The translations under genes and the position numbers were made by a program. The notes beneath the pieces were generated by a model. The model ran no database searches. It worked only from the letters and a program-made list of their open reading frames with translations, and was not told the DNA's origin. A DNA stretch of 64,000 nt, taken from the NCBI GenBank assembly GCA_001414485.1, contig LLEY01000023.1:1-64000 (forward strand), read 5' to 3'. This DNA comes from Calycina herbarum (lineage: Eukaryota > Ascomycota > Leotiomycetes > Helotiales > Pezizellaceae). Of this stretch, positions 46,007 to 59,300 are shown one piece after another. Numbering within the stretch: the stretch's first letter is position 1; every line of letters begins with the position of its first letter.

Positions 46007-46452
46007 TATTACGAATCACGTTATACGTGGTAAGTAGTCTAGACGGCGCTCTGATAGGACAAGGTACGATATCTAGGAAATAGAAGGTAGTATAAGAGGG
46101 AATCAGTAATATAAAGGTATTTAGGTATTCTAGGATCTTACTGTTGGATAACTGTTAGAGGTTATGTAATAGATCCTGTTAAATCCCTTAAGGGATCTAA
46201 AGGGATCTAGGGATCTAGGCTTGTATAGGGATCTAGGTAGTATAAAGGGTTCTATATGTACTAGCACGTCTACTACCTAGATAAGAGCTTTGTACTTAAC
46301 TTTAGTTATTAATCTTATTATCTTGTTTAATATCTTTGATATAAGTAACGAGTTTACTTCTAAGTAAACAACCTAGCGTGTTTATACTTCTTACTGTATA
46401 CTAACCTTTAAGACTTAGTTATCTTTGTTTAGTTTGTTTAAGTTTCGTTATA
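46007..46452 (+). repeat. R2 5' LTR (446 bp)
   Basis: Starts TATTACGAATCACGTTATAC, ends GTTTCGTTATA. Aligns end to end with 52299-52744. Confidence 0.92.
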
Positions 46453-46489
46453 CTTTAAGTACTTACTTAGAAGTAAGATCGCTACTATG

Positions 46490-49400
46490 TCGGTAACCTC
46501 TTCTACTCTAAGAACCGCCCTACTAAGGCTAGCTGCGGACCCCCTAGTTATACTAGTTATACTAGTTACTACTCTTTGAGAGGAAGTGAAACTTCCTCTT
46601 TTAAAGCTGTTCGATAGCTTACTTAAGAAGCTAGCTGAATTCTTAATAAAAGCTTCCCTTTACTTAAGTTTTTATTATACCTAGTTTCTAAGTAAAACTA
46701 ACTAGGTTATATAGTTGTCTATCTATCTTAAAGGGGTAGCTTATAACTAGTTAGAACTATACTTAGAGGATTACTAGATAAATAAAACAGTTGATAGAAA
46801 AGTCTCTCTTTAGATGTCTAAAAAAATAAGGGATTTGTTTAGGAATGTTCAAGGATTTAGGAAGGGAATTAACTAGGCTTTTAAGGATGTTAATATAAAG
46901 AAAAAGGTAGTTAGAGCTTTATATATACTTAAGTAAAAGGGGTTAGCTACTAAGTACACCTTATAATTTCAATAGTACTTTATACGAATAAGATAGAATA
47001 ATAAAGTATTATATAAACAATTCTATTATAGACTTAAGAACAATATAAAGAATAAAATCGTATAAGAGGATTTTCTAGATATATTAAATAAATTAATAAA
47101 TAACGTAATTAAGATCGATAACTATATCTATAAAAGAAATCTAGAGAAGAAAGGAAGTTATAGTTATTAATATAGAAAGAGTAGATAAAAAGATTATAGA
47201 GATCCTATAGAAATCGATACTACTTAGAAATTATAGGTTCTAGGAAAGGAATCTAAGAAAGAAAACTCTTAGAAGGGAGGATTGTCTTAGAAAGAGCGAA
47301 ATCGTTAATATAAGTAGAACTTATATTATAACTATAGTCTTCTTAGTTATAAAGTAAATAAGTATAGTAAGAAGAAAGACTTTAAAAGGAAATAAGCTAA
47401 CGCTACTATCTAAAAAGAAGTAGCTTTACTAGAAAAAATCAAACTTATAGACGAAGAACTCGAGGCTAGAGGTTATAGTATATAAATTGAAATAAACACT
47501 ATAGATATAATAGTAGGCATTATATACTTATAGCTAAATAAAGGAATTAAGTTATAAGTTAGTAAAGTATAGGATACTAATAATAATAGAGATCTATTAC
47601 TTAAAGAATATTATAATATATAGTTAGAAATAGATTATAAATTACCCTTTTAAGTAGAATATAAATTACTATTATTAATAAGTTCGTTAGAGTTATTAGA
47701 ATCGATATCTAACTCGTTAGAAGTAGATCTAGGAATATATAAGCCTAAATAAGGCAAGATATAGGCATTTATTAGAACTTTTAAAAGAGAGAATAGATAG
47801 GTATATATAGAAAACTAGAAACCTAATTTCTAGAGCCTATATTCTACTTAAGGGATTAACCCTACTATTTTAACTACTTATAAAATAGTTTAGAATAAAT
47901 AGGATAGAATAACTTTAGTAAGCCTTATTACTAGAAGAGAAACTATTAAATTTAAAGAACCTAGACTAGAATAAGTAGTATTTAGCGAACTATCTAGTAT
48001 ACTTAAGATAGGAGATATTTAGATAGTTGTAGATTTATAGGAAGAAACTAGCGAATGGTAATAACAGGGTTCTAACGACTTTATAAGACGCTCTAAACCT
48101 AGTTTTTTAGGTACGCTACTTAATAATAGAGAAGCTATACTAGAAATAGGAAGCTAGTATACTATAGTTGCTTTAGTCGAAAAAGTCGGAGTAATATTTT
48201 AGGAATTATAAAGTAGGAAGTTATTTAGTATAATCTTCTAAGAGATAAACAAATATAATATAGACTAAGAAACAGAGTTAGTATAAAGAGAGCTTTACTA
48301 ACTAATAATTAGAGAATTAAACACTACTTCTAAAGAAAATCAACTTATAGTAATAGTAAAGATAAGAGGAAAGGAACTCCGAGTCTTAATTAATTTAGGA
48401 GTAATAAGTAATTTTCTTTCCTTCGTAGCTTAGAAAAAGCTAAACATCTTAATTAAAGGTATAAAGCTATACTACTTAGGAGTAGTTAATAGAATAGACG
48501 TTATATACTAGGATAGAATTATTAATTAGTAAACTATTCTAATAAATATTACTATTAAAGAATACTACTTAGATATATAATTCGATATTATTAAAATAGG
48601 AAGTAAGGAAGCGATACTAGGTATACTATAGATTAGGAAACATAATTTAGATATTAATTAGAAGGCTTAAATAATAACCTTTAGTTAATATAATTATATA
48701 GGTTTGTAATTATAACTATAAAGCTAGAACAAGGTTAGTACTACCTCTTCTAAGACGCTAGGACACCTAGCCCAGGGTCCTCCACAGGTTAGTAGGACAG
48801 CTGATAACGAAATACCTATATAGTATAGAGAATTTAAGGCTTTGTTTAAGAACCTAGAAGACTTATAAGCTTTGCTAGAACATTGCTTATAAGATTATAA
48901 GATTAAATTAAAAGAGGGTTATCACCTCTTAAAGTAGAAGCTTTAGTTATATAACTAGAAAAGCCTATAAAGGATAGAAAGTTATATAAAGGAAGGTATT
49001 AAGAAGGGATATATTAGAAAATCTAAGTTACTAATTACCTTAAATATACTTATTATTAAAAAGAAAGACGATCTAGATAAAAGAGTATATATTAATTACT
49101 AAGAAGTAAATCACACTATAGTTAAGGACGCTTATCTACTACTACCTAGCTAATACTTGTAGGATAAGTTAGGTAAGGTAGTACGATTTACGAAATTAGA
49201 TTAATAAAACACTTATAGACTTATATAAATAAAAGTTAAGGATAAATAAAAGATAGTATTTACTTTACTATTAGGCTTTTATAAATATATAGTTATGCTT
49301 TTTAGACTTTATAATATACTAGTTATATATTAGAGATAAAATAATAATATTTTAAGAGATCTTCTAGGGGTAATAGTAATTTGTTACTTAGATAATATTC

Positions 49401-51800
49401 TAATCTTTTTAGAAAAAGAAGAGGAATATAAGGGATATGTTAAAGAAGTTTTACAACGACTTATAAAAGTTAACTCTTAGTTAAAACTCTTAAAATACGA
49501 GTTTAGAGTAACTTAGACCCTTTTCTTAAGATAGGTATTTAGTTTAGGGAAAATGGAGATAGATCTAGTAAAGATCTAGGACGTCTTAAACTAGAAGTTA
49601 CTAGAAAATGTAAAAGATATATAGTCCTTCCTTAGATTTGTAAACTTTTGTTATCTATTTATTTAAGACTATGTAAAGATTACTAAACTAATGTTAAGAC
49701 TAGTTAAGAAAGCTATTAAGTTTATATAAAATAAATAGATAAAGGATGCTTTTTAGAAAATTAAAACGAAGTTTATAAAAGAACCTATTCTATACGATTT
49801 TAATATAGAAAAGCCTAGTATAATTAAAATAGACGTCTTAGACATAGTAGTAGGAGTAGTTTACTTATAGCTAAATAATAAAGGAAAACTTATACTTATT
49901 ATATATTATTCTAAGATATTTAACCTAGTATAATAAAACTATAGTATTTTTAATAAAGAATTACTTACTATAGTATTAGCTTTAGAATACTAGAGGATTT
50001 ATTTATAGCTAGTAAAACACCTAGTTATAGTTTTATCTAACTATAAGAACCTTAGGACGTTTATAACAACTAAGGAACTTATAATAAGATAATTAGCTAA
50101 ATAGTTAGAGATATTAAGAGGATTTAATATTATTATTTAATATATAAAAAGAACGTTGAATACTTAAGCTAATACTCTTAGCTAGAAACCTAGATATAAG
50201 GGAAATAAAGAGTATAAAAAGATTATAATCTTAAAAACTCTTAAGAATAGAGACTTAGTACCTACTATATATAAGATAGTAGTAATAAACGATATATAGA
50301 TAGATAAAATTTAGAATATATATAAAGGTTATAACTAGTATATAAAAGGGAAACTATAGGTTCCTAGTTCGTATATAAAAGAATTTATATAAGAATACTA
50401 TACTATGCCTACTTACGGTTACTAAGGAATTTAAAGAACCTTCTAGAGAATAAAATAATACTACTATATTAATTAGTTATTTATAATAGTTAAAGAGGTA
50501 ATAGTAGAATATAATACTTATACCTAGAATAAGGCTTCCTACTATACTCTATATAGATAGATAAACACTACTTTAATACTATAAGTATCTTAGAAATTAA
50601 TATCTATAGATTTTATTATTAAATTACTAAAATCTAAAGATCTAATAATAAGAGTTAAATATAATATAATCCTAGTTATTATAGAATAACTTATAAAATA
50701 TATAATTCTTATAATATATATAGAGTTAAGTATAGCTAAGGAATTAGTATTTATATTCCTTAGAGAAGTAGTTTTAAGATATAGACTACCTAAAGAAATA
50801 CTCTTAGATAGAGATAAACTCTTTACCTCTAAATTTTAGATTACTCTTATAAAACGATTAGGTATAAAAAGGAAGCTTTTAACAGCTTTTTACTTATAAA
50901 TAAATAGAGGAAATAAATAAATAAATTAAGTAGTTAAAACATACCTTTATTATTATATAAACTACTAGTAAAATAACTAGGTAGAACTACTACCTTTAAC
51001 ATAGTTTACCTATAATAGTTTAGTAATAGAAATAATACTTATTATACTATTCTATACTAACTTTAGGTATAAATTAACAGTATATTAAGAACCACTATCT
51101 ACGACTATTAATAACTAACTTACTTATGTTTATATCTTAAAAATTAAGAATCTATATAAGGAACTTATAAAGGACTTATAATTTATAGTAGAAAGAAATA
51201 TGTACTACTATAATAAACGACGTAGTTAAGAGCTAACGCTAAAAGAGGAGGATAAAGTCTACTTAGTATAAAAGAATATTAATATAAAAAGACTAAGTAA
51301 TAAACTAGATTATAAAAAACTTAAACTATTTAAAATTAAATATATTAAAAGACCTTTAAACTATAACTTAGTACTACTAAGGATAATAAACATCTACCTA
51401 GTATTCTATATATCCTTACTTAAACTAGTACTACTAGGAGTACTACTAGCTCTACTTATAGAAATTTAACTAGTAAACCTAAATACTAAATACGAAGTTA
51501 AAAGGATTCTTAACTATAAACTTATTAGAGGATAAGTTAAGTATTTAATTAAGTAGTTAGATTACCTATACTTAGAAAATACTTAGGAACTAGAAAGTAA
51601 CCTTAACCGTTGCTTAGTAGAACTTTAGGAGTTCTACTAATAAAACCTAAGTTTACTTATATCTCGTAGTCTAAAGGAAAGGCTTTAAGGAAGGCTAAGT
51701 CGAGACTTATCTTAGATTAGGAACCGACAGGAATAGGTAGGGCTACTAGGTAGGTAACCTCTACCTCTTGCTATTCTTTTTCCTTTCTCTCTTTCTCCTC
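46490..51800 (+). pseudogene. R2 gag-pol, RIP-inactivated
   Basis: Same order as R1 without interruption: gag from about 46490 (ATG-SVTSSTLRTAL), ruined zinc knuckle near 47325, protease LINLGVISNFLS near 48390, RT with CYLDNILIFLE near 49381 (YLDD to YLDN), RNase H FNKELLTIVLALE near 49960, integrase with zinc-binding region near 50400, and chromodomain near 51490-51640 (YEVKRILNYKLIRGQ). Numerous TAG/TAA stops; no functional product is possible. Confidence 0.85.
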
Positions 51801-52298
51801 TTTCTCTTTCTTTTCTACCTCTTTAGTAGTGTTGAGTTTATTAAGAAAACGAAGACCTTAATAAGACATTTCACGCCACCTTTCTTTTAAAAAGGCCTTC
51901 TACTTTCGTAACCGTAGAATCCTTACCATTGCCTCCTCCTCCTCTCTCTTTAGCTTCTTCTCTTATTTTTCGATAAAGGCCTAGTTACTAGTATAAGGAA
52001 CGTTCTTCTCCTAAGTATTATCGGTTCTATTATATTTTAGCTTTAACTAAACATATTTAGAATATTAAGAAGATTAGAAGGAATCTATAAAACATCTACG
52101 CTTTTAAGAAGCGTAGTAAGAGTATAGTAATATTTTATTATAAACTATTTTAATACTTTTTATAAGAAACATACGTTCTTCTTTCTTCTTCTATATAAGG
52201 TAGGATATAATAGAAAGGAAAGGATGCTACTAACACCTTAACTAAGTTCCTTAACTTATACTTAAGCGTAAGGATACGCTAGGCTAAGAAGGGGATAG

Positions 52299-52744
52299 TG
52301 TTACGAATCACGTTATACGTAGTAAGTAGTCTAGACAGTGCTCTAATAGGATAAGGCACGATATCTAGGAAATAGAAGATAGTATAAGAGGGAATTAGTA
52401 ATATAAAGGTATTTAGGTATTCTAGGATCTTACTATTAGATAACTGTTAGAGGTTACGTAATAGATCCTATTAGATTCCTTAGGGGATCTAAAAGGATCT
52501 AGGGATCTAGGCTTATATAAGGATCTAGGTAGCACGAAGGGTTCTATATATACTAGCACGTCTACTACCTAGATAGGAGCTTCGTACTTAACTTTAGTTA
52601 TTAATCTTATTATCTTATTTAACATCTTTAATATAAGTAACGAGTTTACTTCCAAGTGAACAACCCGGCGCGTTTATACTTCTTACTATATACTAACCTT
52701 CGAGACTTAGTCATCTTTGTTTAGTTCGTTTGAGTTTCGTTACA
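52299..52744 (+). repeat. R2 3' LTR (446 bp)
   Basis: Starts TGTTACGAATCACGTTATAC, ends GTTTCGTTACA: the least mutated copy of this LTR family in the window. Preceded by the purine-rich AGAAGGGGATAG. Confidence 0.93.
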
Positions 52745-52749
52745 CTTAG

Positions 52750-53021
52750 ATCTCTTAAGAGATCTAGAGGGATCTAGGGATCTAAGCTTATATAGGGATC
52801 CAAGTAGTATAAGAGGTTCTATATAAGGACTAGCACTTCTACTATTAGATAAGAGCTTCGTACTTAACTTTAGTTATTAATCTTATTATCTTATTTAACA
52901 TCTTTAATATAAGTAACAAGTTCACTTCTAAGTAAACAACCCGGCGTATCTATACTTCTTATCTATATACTAACCTTCGAGACTTAGTTATCTTTGTTTA
53001 GTTCGTTTGAGTTTCGTTATA
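52750..53021 (+). repeat. R1 3' LTR, right fragment
   Basis: Continues the R LTR exactly where the fragment at 45833-46006 stops and ends GTTTCGTTATA. Confidence 0.88.
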
Positions 53022-53505
53022 TATAAGTCTACTTTTATACTATCTTATAAGTACTATAAGATTAAGAGTTAGAAAATACTTTATATAAGGTTTTATACTA
53101 TATTTTATACGCTCCTTTAGATAGACTTTACTAAGAATTTATATCTATTTTATTGAATTAGTTTAGAGTTACGTGTTCCTGCTTAGTAATCCTTCCTAGT
53201 TTCTTTCTAAGACTACCTACTTTCTTAACTTTATATATATATATTAGACGTAATACTTAATAAAAACTAGTTTTAACTTTAGATTACTATATTTAACTAC
53301 TTAAAGTACTATAATATATAATAATATTATAACTTTTAGTAAGATAAAGTCTTATATATAATATTTTAGTTTCGAGTTTAAGTATAGTATAGGTCTACTT
53401 TTATACTACTCTATAAGTACTATAAGATTAAGAGTTAGAAAATACTTTATATAAGGTTTATACTATAGTTTATATACTCTTTTAGATAGACTTTATATTA
53501 TAGTA
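53022..53505 (+). repeat. S repeat units 2 and 3 (LTR-like)
   Basis: 53022-53394 repeats 29227-29603 nearly base for base. 53395-53505 begins a third copy (GTCTACTTTTATACTAC) that breaks off near AGATAGACTTTAT. Confidence 0.75.
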
Positions 53506-53938
53506 TAGATTAAGAAATAGATTATTTATAAAGAAGAAAGAAAGAGAGAAGCTCTTCCTTAGCTATTTATATATCTATAGAAGGATATATCTGCGATATT
53601 TATAATCTCGCTTAGCGAGCCACTTAGAAGCGAGCTTAAAAGCAGCTTATTTACTAAATCGAAAACTCTTATATAAGGTTCTCTTTTCCTATTTAATTTT
53701 CTCGTCTCTCTTTATCTCTCTCGTAGTCTTTCTAGGCTTATAATCGTTTGTTTTTAGAGGGTTTTAACTTACGTAGAAAACACTTCTTAAACCAACGAAT
53801 AGAGGCAGTACTATATATTACGTAAGTTAATAGCTTCTACGAGTCTACCTCTGTTCTATAGCCTCTCTATTAAATAAGGTATTAGAATCTAGTCTTATTT
53901 CTCCTCGAATTTACTATCTCCTCTATAGTATAACGAAA
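53506..53938. other. AT-rich region, no gene; short inverted repeat
   Basis: Degraded sequence. AACTTACGTA near 53767 is inverted as TACGTAAGTT near 53820, a possible 50-bp stem-loop. No recognisable frame. Confidence 0.5.
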
Positions 53939-54390
53939 CTCAAACGAACTAAACAAAGATAACTAAGTCTCGAAGGTTAGTATATAGGTAAGAAGTACAG
54001 ATACACCGGGTTGTTTACTTAGAAGTGAACTCGTTACTTATATCAAAGATATTAAATAAGATAATAAGATTAATAACTAAAGTTAAGTACGAAGCTTCTA
54101 TCTAATAGCAGACGTGCTAGTCTTATATAGAACCTTCTGTTTATATTAGAGTCCTGCTTAGCAGGAGTTCTAAAGATAGAGTCCGACTCTATTTCTAGGG
54201 CTTCTTAAAACTAGACTCTATTATCTAACTACTTCTAACCGAGTTATATAATATAACTATAATAAGATCCTAGGATTATATATTCTACTATATTTAATTC
54301 TTTCTTCCTTTTAGAGTTATAATAGTACTCGTTCTATTAGGGCGTCGCCTAGACTTCACTTCGTCACGTGCTAGCACGTGATTTATAATA
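53939..54390 (-). repeat. R3 3' LTR (minus strand, 452 bp)
   Basis: On the minus strand it starts TATTATAAATCACGTG and ends GTTTCGTTATA. The last 210 bp match the R1/R2 LTR closely; the first half differs. Preceded on the minus strand by a purine-rich tract (AGAGGGAGATAG). Confidence 0.8.
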
Positions 54391-55734
54391 CTATCTCCCT
54401 CTTAGCCTAGTATATCCCTATACTAGAATATAAACTAAAAATATATCGTTAGAAAGATATCGACCTTCTTTTATATATAAATATATCTTCTTATATTAAA
54501 TAAAAAGAGCGTCTAGCTCTTACTATATAAGTCGAATCTATATAACGTCTAGCGATAACCTGTTCTTTTTATTATAAATAGTCTTATTAATATTTTCTAG
54601 AGCTCTCTAAGTCCTCTTATTATTCTAAGTATATTTAATTAAAAAGATTCTATAATAGCTCTAGCTATCTCGACGTTTCTTTCTCTAGGCCTCGAAAACT
54701 TATATATCGATTTTTCTTTAGCCTTATATATAAACGATTCTCTATTACTCCTCTAAGTCCTCCTTCTTCAAGTCCTTCTCTCGAGTCCTCGTCTACCTAG
54801 TTTCCTACCTTCGAGATAGCTTCTTTTGTTAAGCAGGTACTCTCTAATAATATATTCTTATTAGACCCTAGTCCTAAGTTCTAGGTAGCCCTGGGTTTTG
54901 TTAGTAGAACTTCTGAAGTTCTCTTAAGTAATAGTTAAGATTACTTTTTAATTCTTAAGTGTTTTCTAAGTATAGATAATCTAACTATTTAATTAAATAC
55001 TTAACTTATCCTCTAATAAGTTTATAGTTAAGAATTCTTTCGACTTCGTATTTAGCGTTTAGGTTTACTAGTTGAATTTCCGTAAGTAGAGCTAGTAGTA
55101 CTCCTAGTAGTACTAGTTTAAGTAGAGATATATAGAATACTAGATAGATGTTTATTATTCTTAGTAGCGCTAGTTTATAATTTAAAGGTCCTCTAACACG
55201 TCTAATTTTAAATAGTCTAAGTTTTTTATAGTCTAGTTTACTACTTAGTCTTTTTATATTAATATTTTTTTATACTAAGTAGACTTTATCTCTCTCTTTT
55301 AGTATTAGCTTCTAACTACGTCGTTTGTTATAGTAGTATATATTTCTTTTAGCTACGAACTATAGGTCCTTTATAAGTTCCTTATATAGACTTTTAATTT
55401 TCAAGACTTAAATATAAGTAAGTTAGTTATAAATAGTCGTAGATAGTAGTTCTTAATACACTGTTAATTTATATCTAAAGTTAATATAGAATAGTATAAT
55501 AAGTATTATTTCTATTACTAAACTATTATAGGTAAACTATACTAAGAGCAGTAGTTCTATCTAGTTGTTTTACTAGTCGTTTATATAATAACAAAGGTAT
55601 GTTTTAACTACTTAATTTATCTGTTTATTTCCTCTATTTATCTAAGAGTAAAAAGCTATAGAAAGCTTCCTTTTTATACCTAGTCGTTTTATAAGAGCGA
55701 TCTAGAATTTCAAGATAAAGAGTTTATCTCTATC

Positions 55735-55883
55735 TGTCGATATAATCAGAGTGAATAGCACTCCACGTAACCTTCTCGCTTAAGGTCTATTTAAGTAGAC
55801 AGAGCAGCTAACTTTGCTCTATATATACGAACGATAATATACTCTTTTTATATTATACTATTAGCTACTAAGTTATATTAACA
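55735..55883 (+). repeat. Copia 5' LTR (149 bp)
   Basis: TG..CA ends. It is followed by CTGATTAGTATCGCACGC, a possible primer-binding site that I did not match to a specific tRNA. Confidence 0.9.
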
Positions 55884-56068
55884 CTGATTAGTATCGCACG
55901 CGTAGATTAGAAAAACTAGCTATACGTATCGCGGTTCTCGGAATCGTAAGCTTACGTATAGTTACGTAGTTATACAAAGTAGACTCCTCTTCTTAGAAGA
56001 GACTCCTTCTACTAGTTATACCCCCGATAATACTACTGTAAACTCTAGGACTTATAGTATAGTTATAA

Positions 56069-56235
56069 TAACCTTACAACCTCTCCGAATTATAACACTC
56101 TTATAACCTTATAACCTCTCCGAATTACAACACTCTTACGACCTTATAACCTCTTCGACTTATAATATAACCTTATAACCTTATAACCTCTTCGACTTAT
56201 AGTACTACCCTACTTGTAACCGCTCTTATAACCGC
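56069..56235 (+). repeat. Tandem repeat in the copia leader, about 36-bp unit
   Basis: Four to five imperfect copies built on AACCTCTYCGAMTTATAAC and CTTATAACCTTAT, with some ACTTATAATATAACC variants. It lies between the 5' LTR and the first coding frame. Confidence 0.75.
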
Positions 56236-56399
56236 TCTTAAACCCTTTAGAACGGCTATTATATAAAGACAATTCACCCGATTTTAATAACTTATAAGTA
56301 TTAAAAGAGTGACTTATATAAAAACAAAATTACGAAACAAGATTACGACGTACTATTTACCTAGTACTAGATAAGATATTATCTACTACTTTAAGCACC

Positions 56400-59300
56400 G
56401 ATAACTTTGTTAATACCTTCGATACTATCGACACTATAGTATAACTATAGTAGGTTGAAGATAAGGAAGCCACGGCTTATATAAGCACAAAGTTAGAGGA
56501 ATACGATGTTAATAGAATAGACGACGATTATTTATAAGAGATATATCTTATAGACTTTGACGAATAGTCTGAAGCTAAGTTTGTAAACATAGAAAGAAAT
56601 ACTCTTATTAAGATATATAAGCTACTACGTAATAGAGGCGTATAGGTAGAGATAGATAGATATAAGGCGATTATATCAAAAGCACTCTATAATACGTCTC
56701 GAGAACTTATAAAGCCTAGATAGCTAATCTAGGAATTAAGAGATTAAGTATATAAATCGCAAACTTAATTATAAGAGATAGATACGAGATATAAGTATAT
56801 TAAAGAATACTCTAACCGATTTCTTAAGCTTCTTCTAGAGTACTAGAACTCTACTACTTTAAACGCTTTTATAAATCCTTCTACTTCGAATACTACTTTA
56901 ACTGCTTTTATAAGTAATATTCCTATCTCTGTAAATCTACTAGTAGTAGCTCTTATAACTCTACCGGCAGCTTTTGTAACCTAGAATGCTATTATAAACC
57001 AGCCGGCAGCTCTTATAACCTATAACTAAACTAGCTAGATAGGTAACCCTGCTTTTATACTTAGTAACTTTATAAAGTTATACTCGGACGAACAAAAGTA
57101 TAATAGTAAGAGAGATAACTTCAAGCTTAAGTTAAGAATATTCAAGGATATATATAATCGTTATAGTATATTATCTTTAGTATATAACCTTACCTTTCTA
57201 ATTATACTTAAGAGTTAGGTATTAAACCACTTTTATACTAGTGTTTTTAAGGAAGGAACTAATCAGTTATACGACGTTCTTTCTACTACTATCTAGTTAT
57301 ATTTTAAGGATAAGCTATACTCTAGAGAGTAATCCTCTAAGTAGAATCGTATTACATTCTTACGTACGAAAGCTAAGCTAGAATATTCGGAAAAGACACC
57401 TAGCTAGTGCTTTAAGGAGATGTTATCTAAATTAGAAGAACTTCGCTATAGACTTCCTAAGGATATATAAAGCGATAGATAATTAGCTAATAAGCTACTT
57501 ATAGTATATAAGGAAGTACTAGAATACTAAAGTATATACTTAACCTTACTATAAAACTCGTTACTTTAAAGTACTATTACTCTTTTAAGAAGCTCTATTC
57601 GTAATTATAAAGTAAGCTACGTATTAAATACTAAGACTTTAATAACCGATCGTTACTTTTATAAGTATAACAATTCTAGTAATTCTCATAGCTACTAGTA
57701 CAAAGGCAAGAGTAACAAGTGTTATATATATAGAAAAGAAGGCTACCGATCCTAGAACTATACTTAAGAAGAGTAGGATCGTTACTTTGCTAAATAGTAA
57801 AAGAGTAATAGAGGCAGCTTCTATAAAAAAGATAGTAGATTTGTTAAAAAGATCTACTATATATATATCGCTACTATTAAACGTATAAAAGAGGAAGATA
57901 TATCTAAAACACTCTAGACAATCGTAATAGACTATGAAAGTGATTCTAATAGTGAAGTTATCTACTACTTAATTACTTCCGTTAGATATATCGATAATTT
58001 AAGCGCCTAGACTCTTATAGCTAGTCTAATAAACTTGGTATAAGATTATACTTTTAGCGGATTTATTCTACTACTAATTCTAGACGCTATATCTTATAAG
58101 TTTATAGAAGAAGTATTTACGTCTACTACTAAGAAATACGTACGAGACTACTTCTTTAGAGTTATAATCGATACTAGTATAGGAGGGAAGTTAAGTGTAG
58201 AATATAAACAATACCTGGCGTATACTAAACACGTCTAGAATATCTCTATTAACGAAAGCACTAAAGGCTAGATTAGTATATAATTCAGTAAAGGCTACGT
58301 ATCTTCTCTAGGATCGATTACGATTAGTATACCGATCGGCTATACGGAATTCTATATTATATATTTAGATAACGTGTATATATAGCGAACCGGCTAAATA
58401 AGCGAACCGGCTAACTGAAAACATATCTAAAATCGCGATTTTAACATTTTAATATCTCTACGAACTATTAATTAAAAGTTTTAAAATTAAAACTTTGATT
58501 TTATTACTATATATATATTTAGAATTCTAAGTTTTAGACGCTATATGATTTTACTTAGCGATTCGCTTAAAAATACTCTTATAATCTTATCTTTTTTCTT
58601 CTTCTTTTAATAACTTTTTAATATAAATTAGCCTCAGTCTTACATTTTATAACTTTTATATTTATATAGTAATAAAATCAAAGTTTTAATTTTGAAATTT
58701 TTAATTAACAATTTATAAAGATATTAAAATATTAAAATCGCGATTTTAGATATGTTTTCAGTTAGCCGGTTCGCTATATATACACGTTATACTATTTATT
58801 ATATATATTAATAATATAGACCGTTTATATATCTCGCTTAATAACCTCTAGAACGTTCTTATTTAGGAAGACGGAAAGAGTTAAGAAGTAGAACGTTTTA
58901 GAATTATATAACGATTTAGATACCTCTTTCTACTCTAGAATAAGACTGTATATAACCTTGTATAAGAATCTCTATATTATCTTATAGATGTCGATATTAG
59001 ACGCCTTTATAAGCGCTTTAGTCATCTATCTATACTACGCTTATAGTGTATACTCGAGCGTACTAGTTACGACGTCGAGTAAGGTATTCTATAATACCTT
59101 ACTAAATACTATAAGTATTACTAAAAGTATAGAAAGTTACCTAGTCGATTTAAATTTACACTTTACAACGATATTAAGTTTAATTATAATATAATCATAG
59201 ATATCTTCTTTTTAGAAGAAAAGCTAGTATTATATATTATAGATTAAGAAACTCGATATTAATCTAAAGACTTCCTACTAGATATAAGTATAAAGAGTGC

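Larger units (their letters stand above)
46007..52744 (+). mobile_element. R2: full-length Ty3/gypsy chromovirus (6,738 bp) inserted in the R1 3' LTR
   Basis: LTRs at 46007-46452 and 52299-52744 are both 446 bp. CTTAG is duplicated at 46002-46006 and 52745-52749, and is single at the matching place in the R1 5' LTR (29775-29779). R2 has no nested insertions, so it serves as the reference for the empty sites of T2, C1 and the copia element. It is RIP-mutated throughout. Confidence 0.93.
29604..53021 (+). mobile_element. R1: Ty3/gypsy chromovirus, disrupted by T2, C1 and R2
   Basis: Five segments belong together: 29604-34470, 38192-38417, 44343-46006 and, beyond R2, 52750-53021, with nested elements between. 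5' LTR is 29604-30051. The 3' LTR is split into 45833-46006 and 52750-53021 by R2. A purine-rich tract (AAGAAGAGGATAG) precedes the 3' LTR. Comparison with R2 shows the empty sites for T2 and C1, and R1's own 5' LTR shows the empty site for R2. It is flanked by TATAG/TATAA, compatible with a 5-bp target duplication. Very heavily RIP-mutated. Confidence 0.85.

Noticed and set aside
58988..59194. 68-codon ORF suggesting a small membrane protein
   Set aside because: It lies inside the copia pol frame and is a RIP-free stretch of that pseudogene, not a separate gene.
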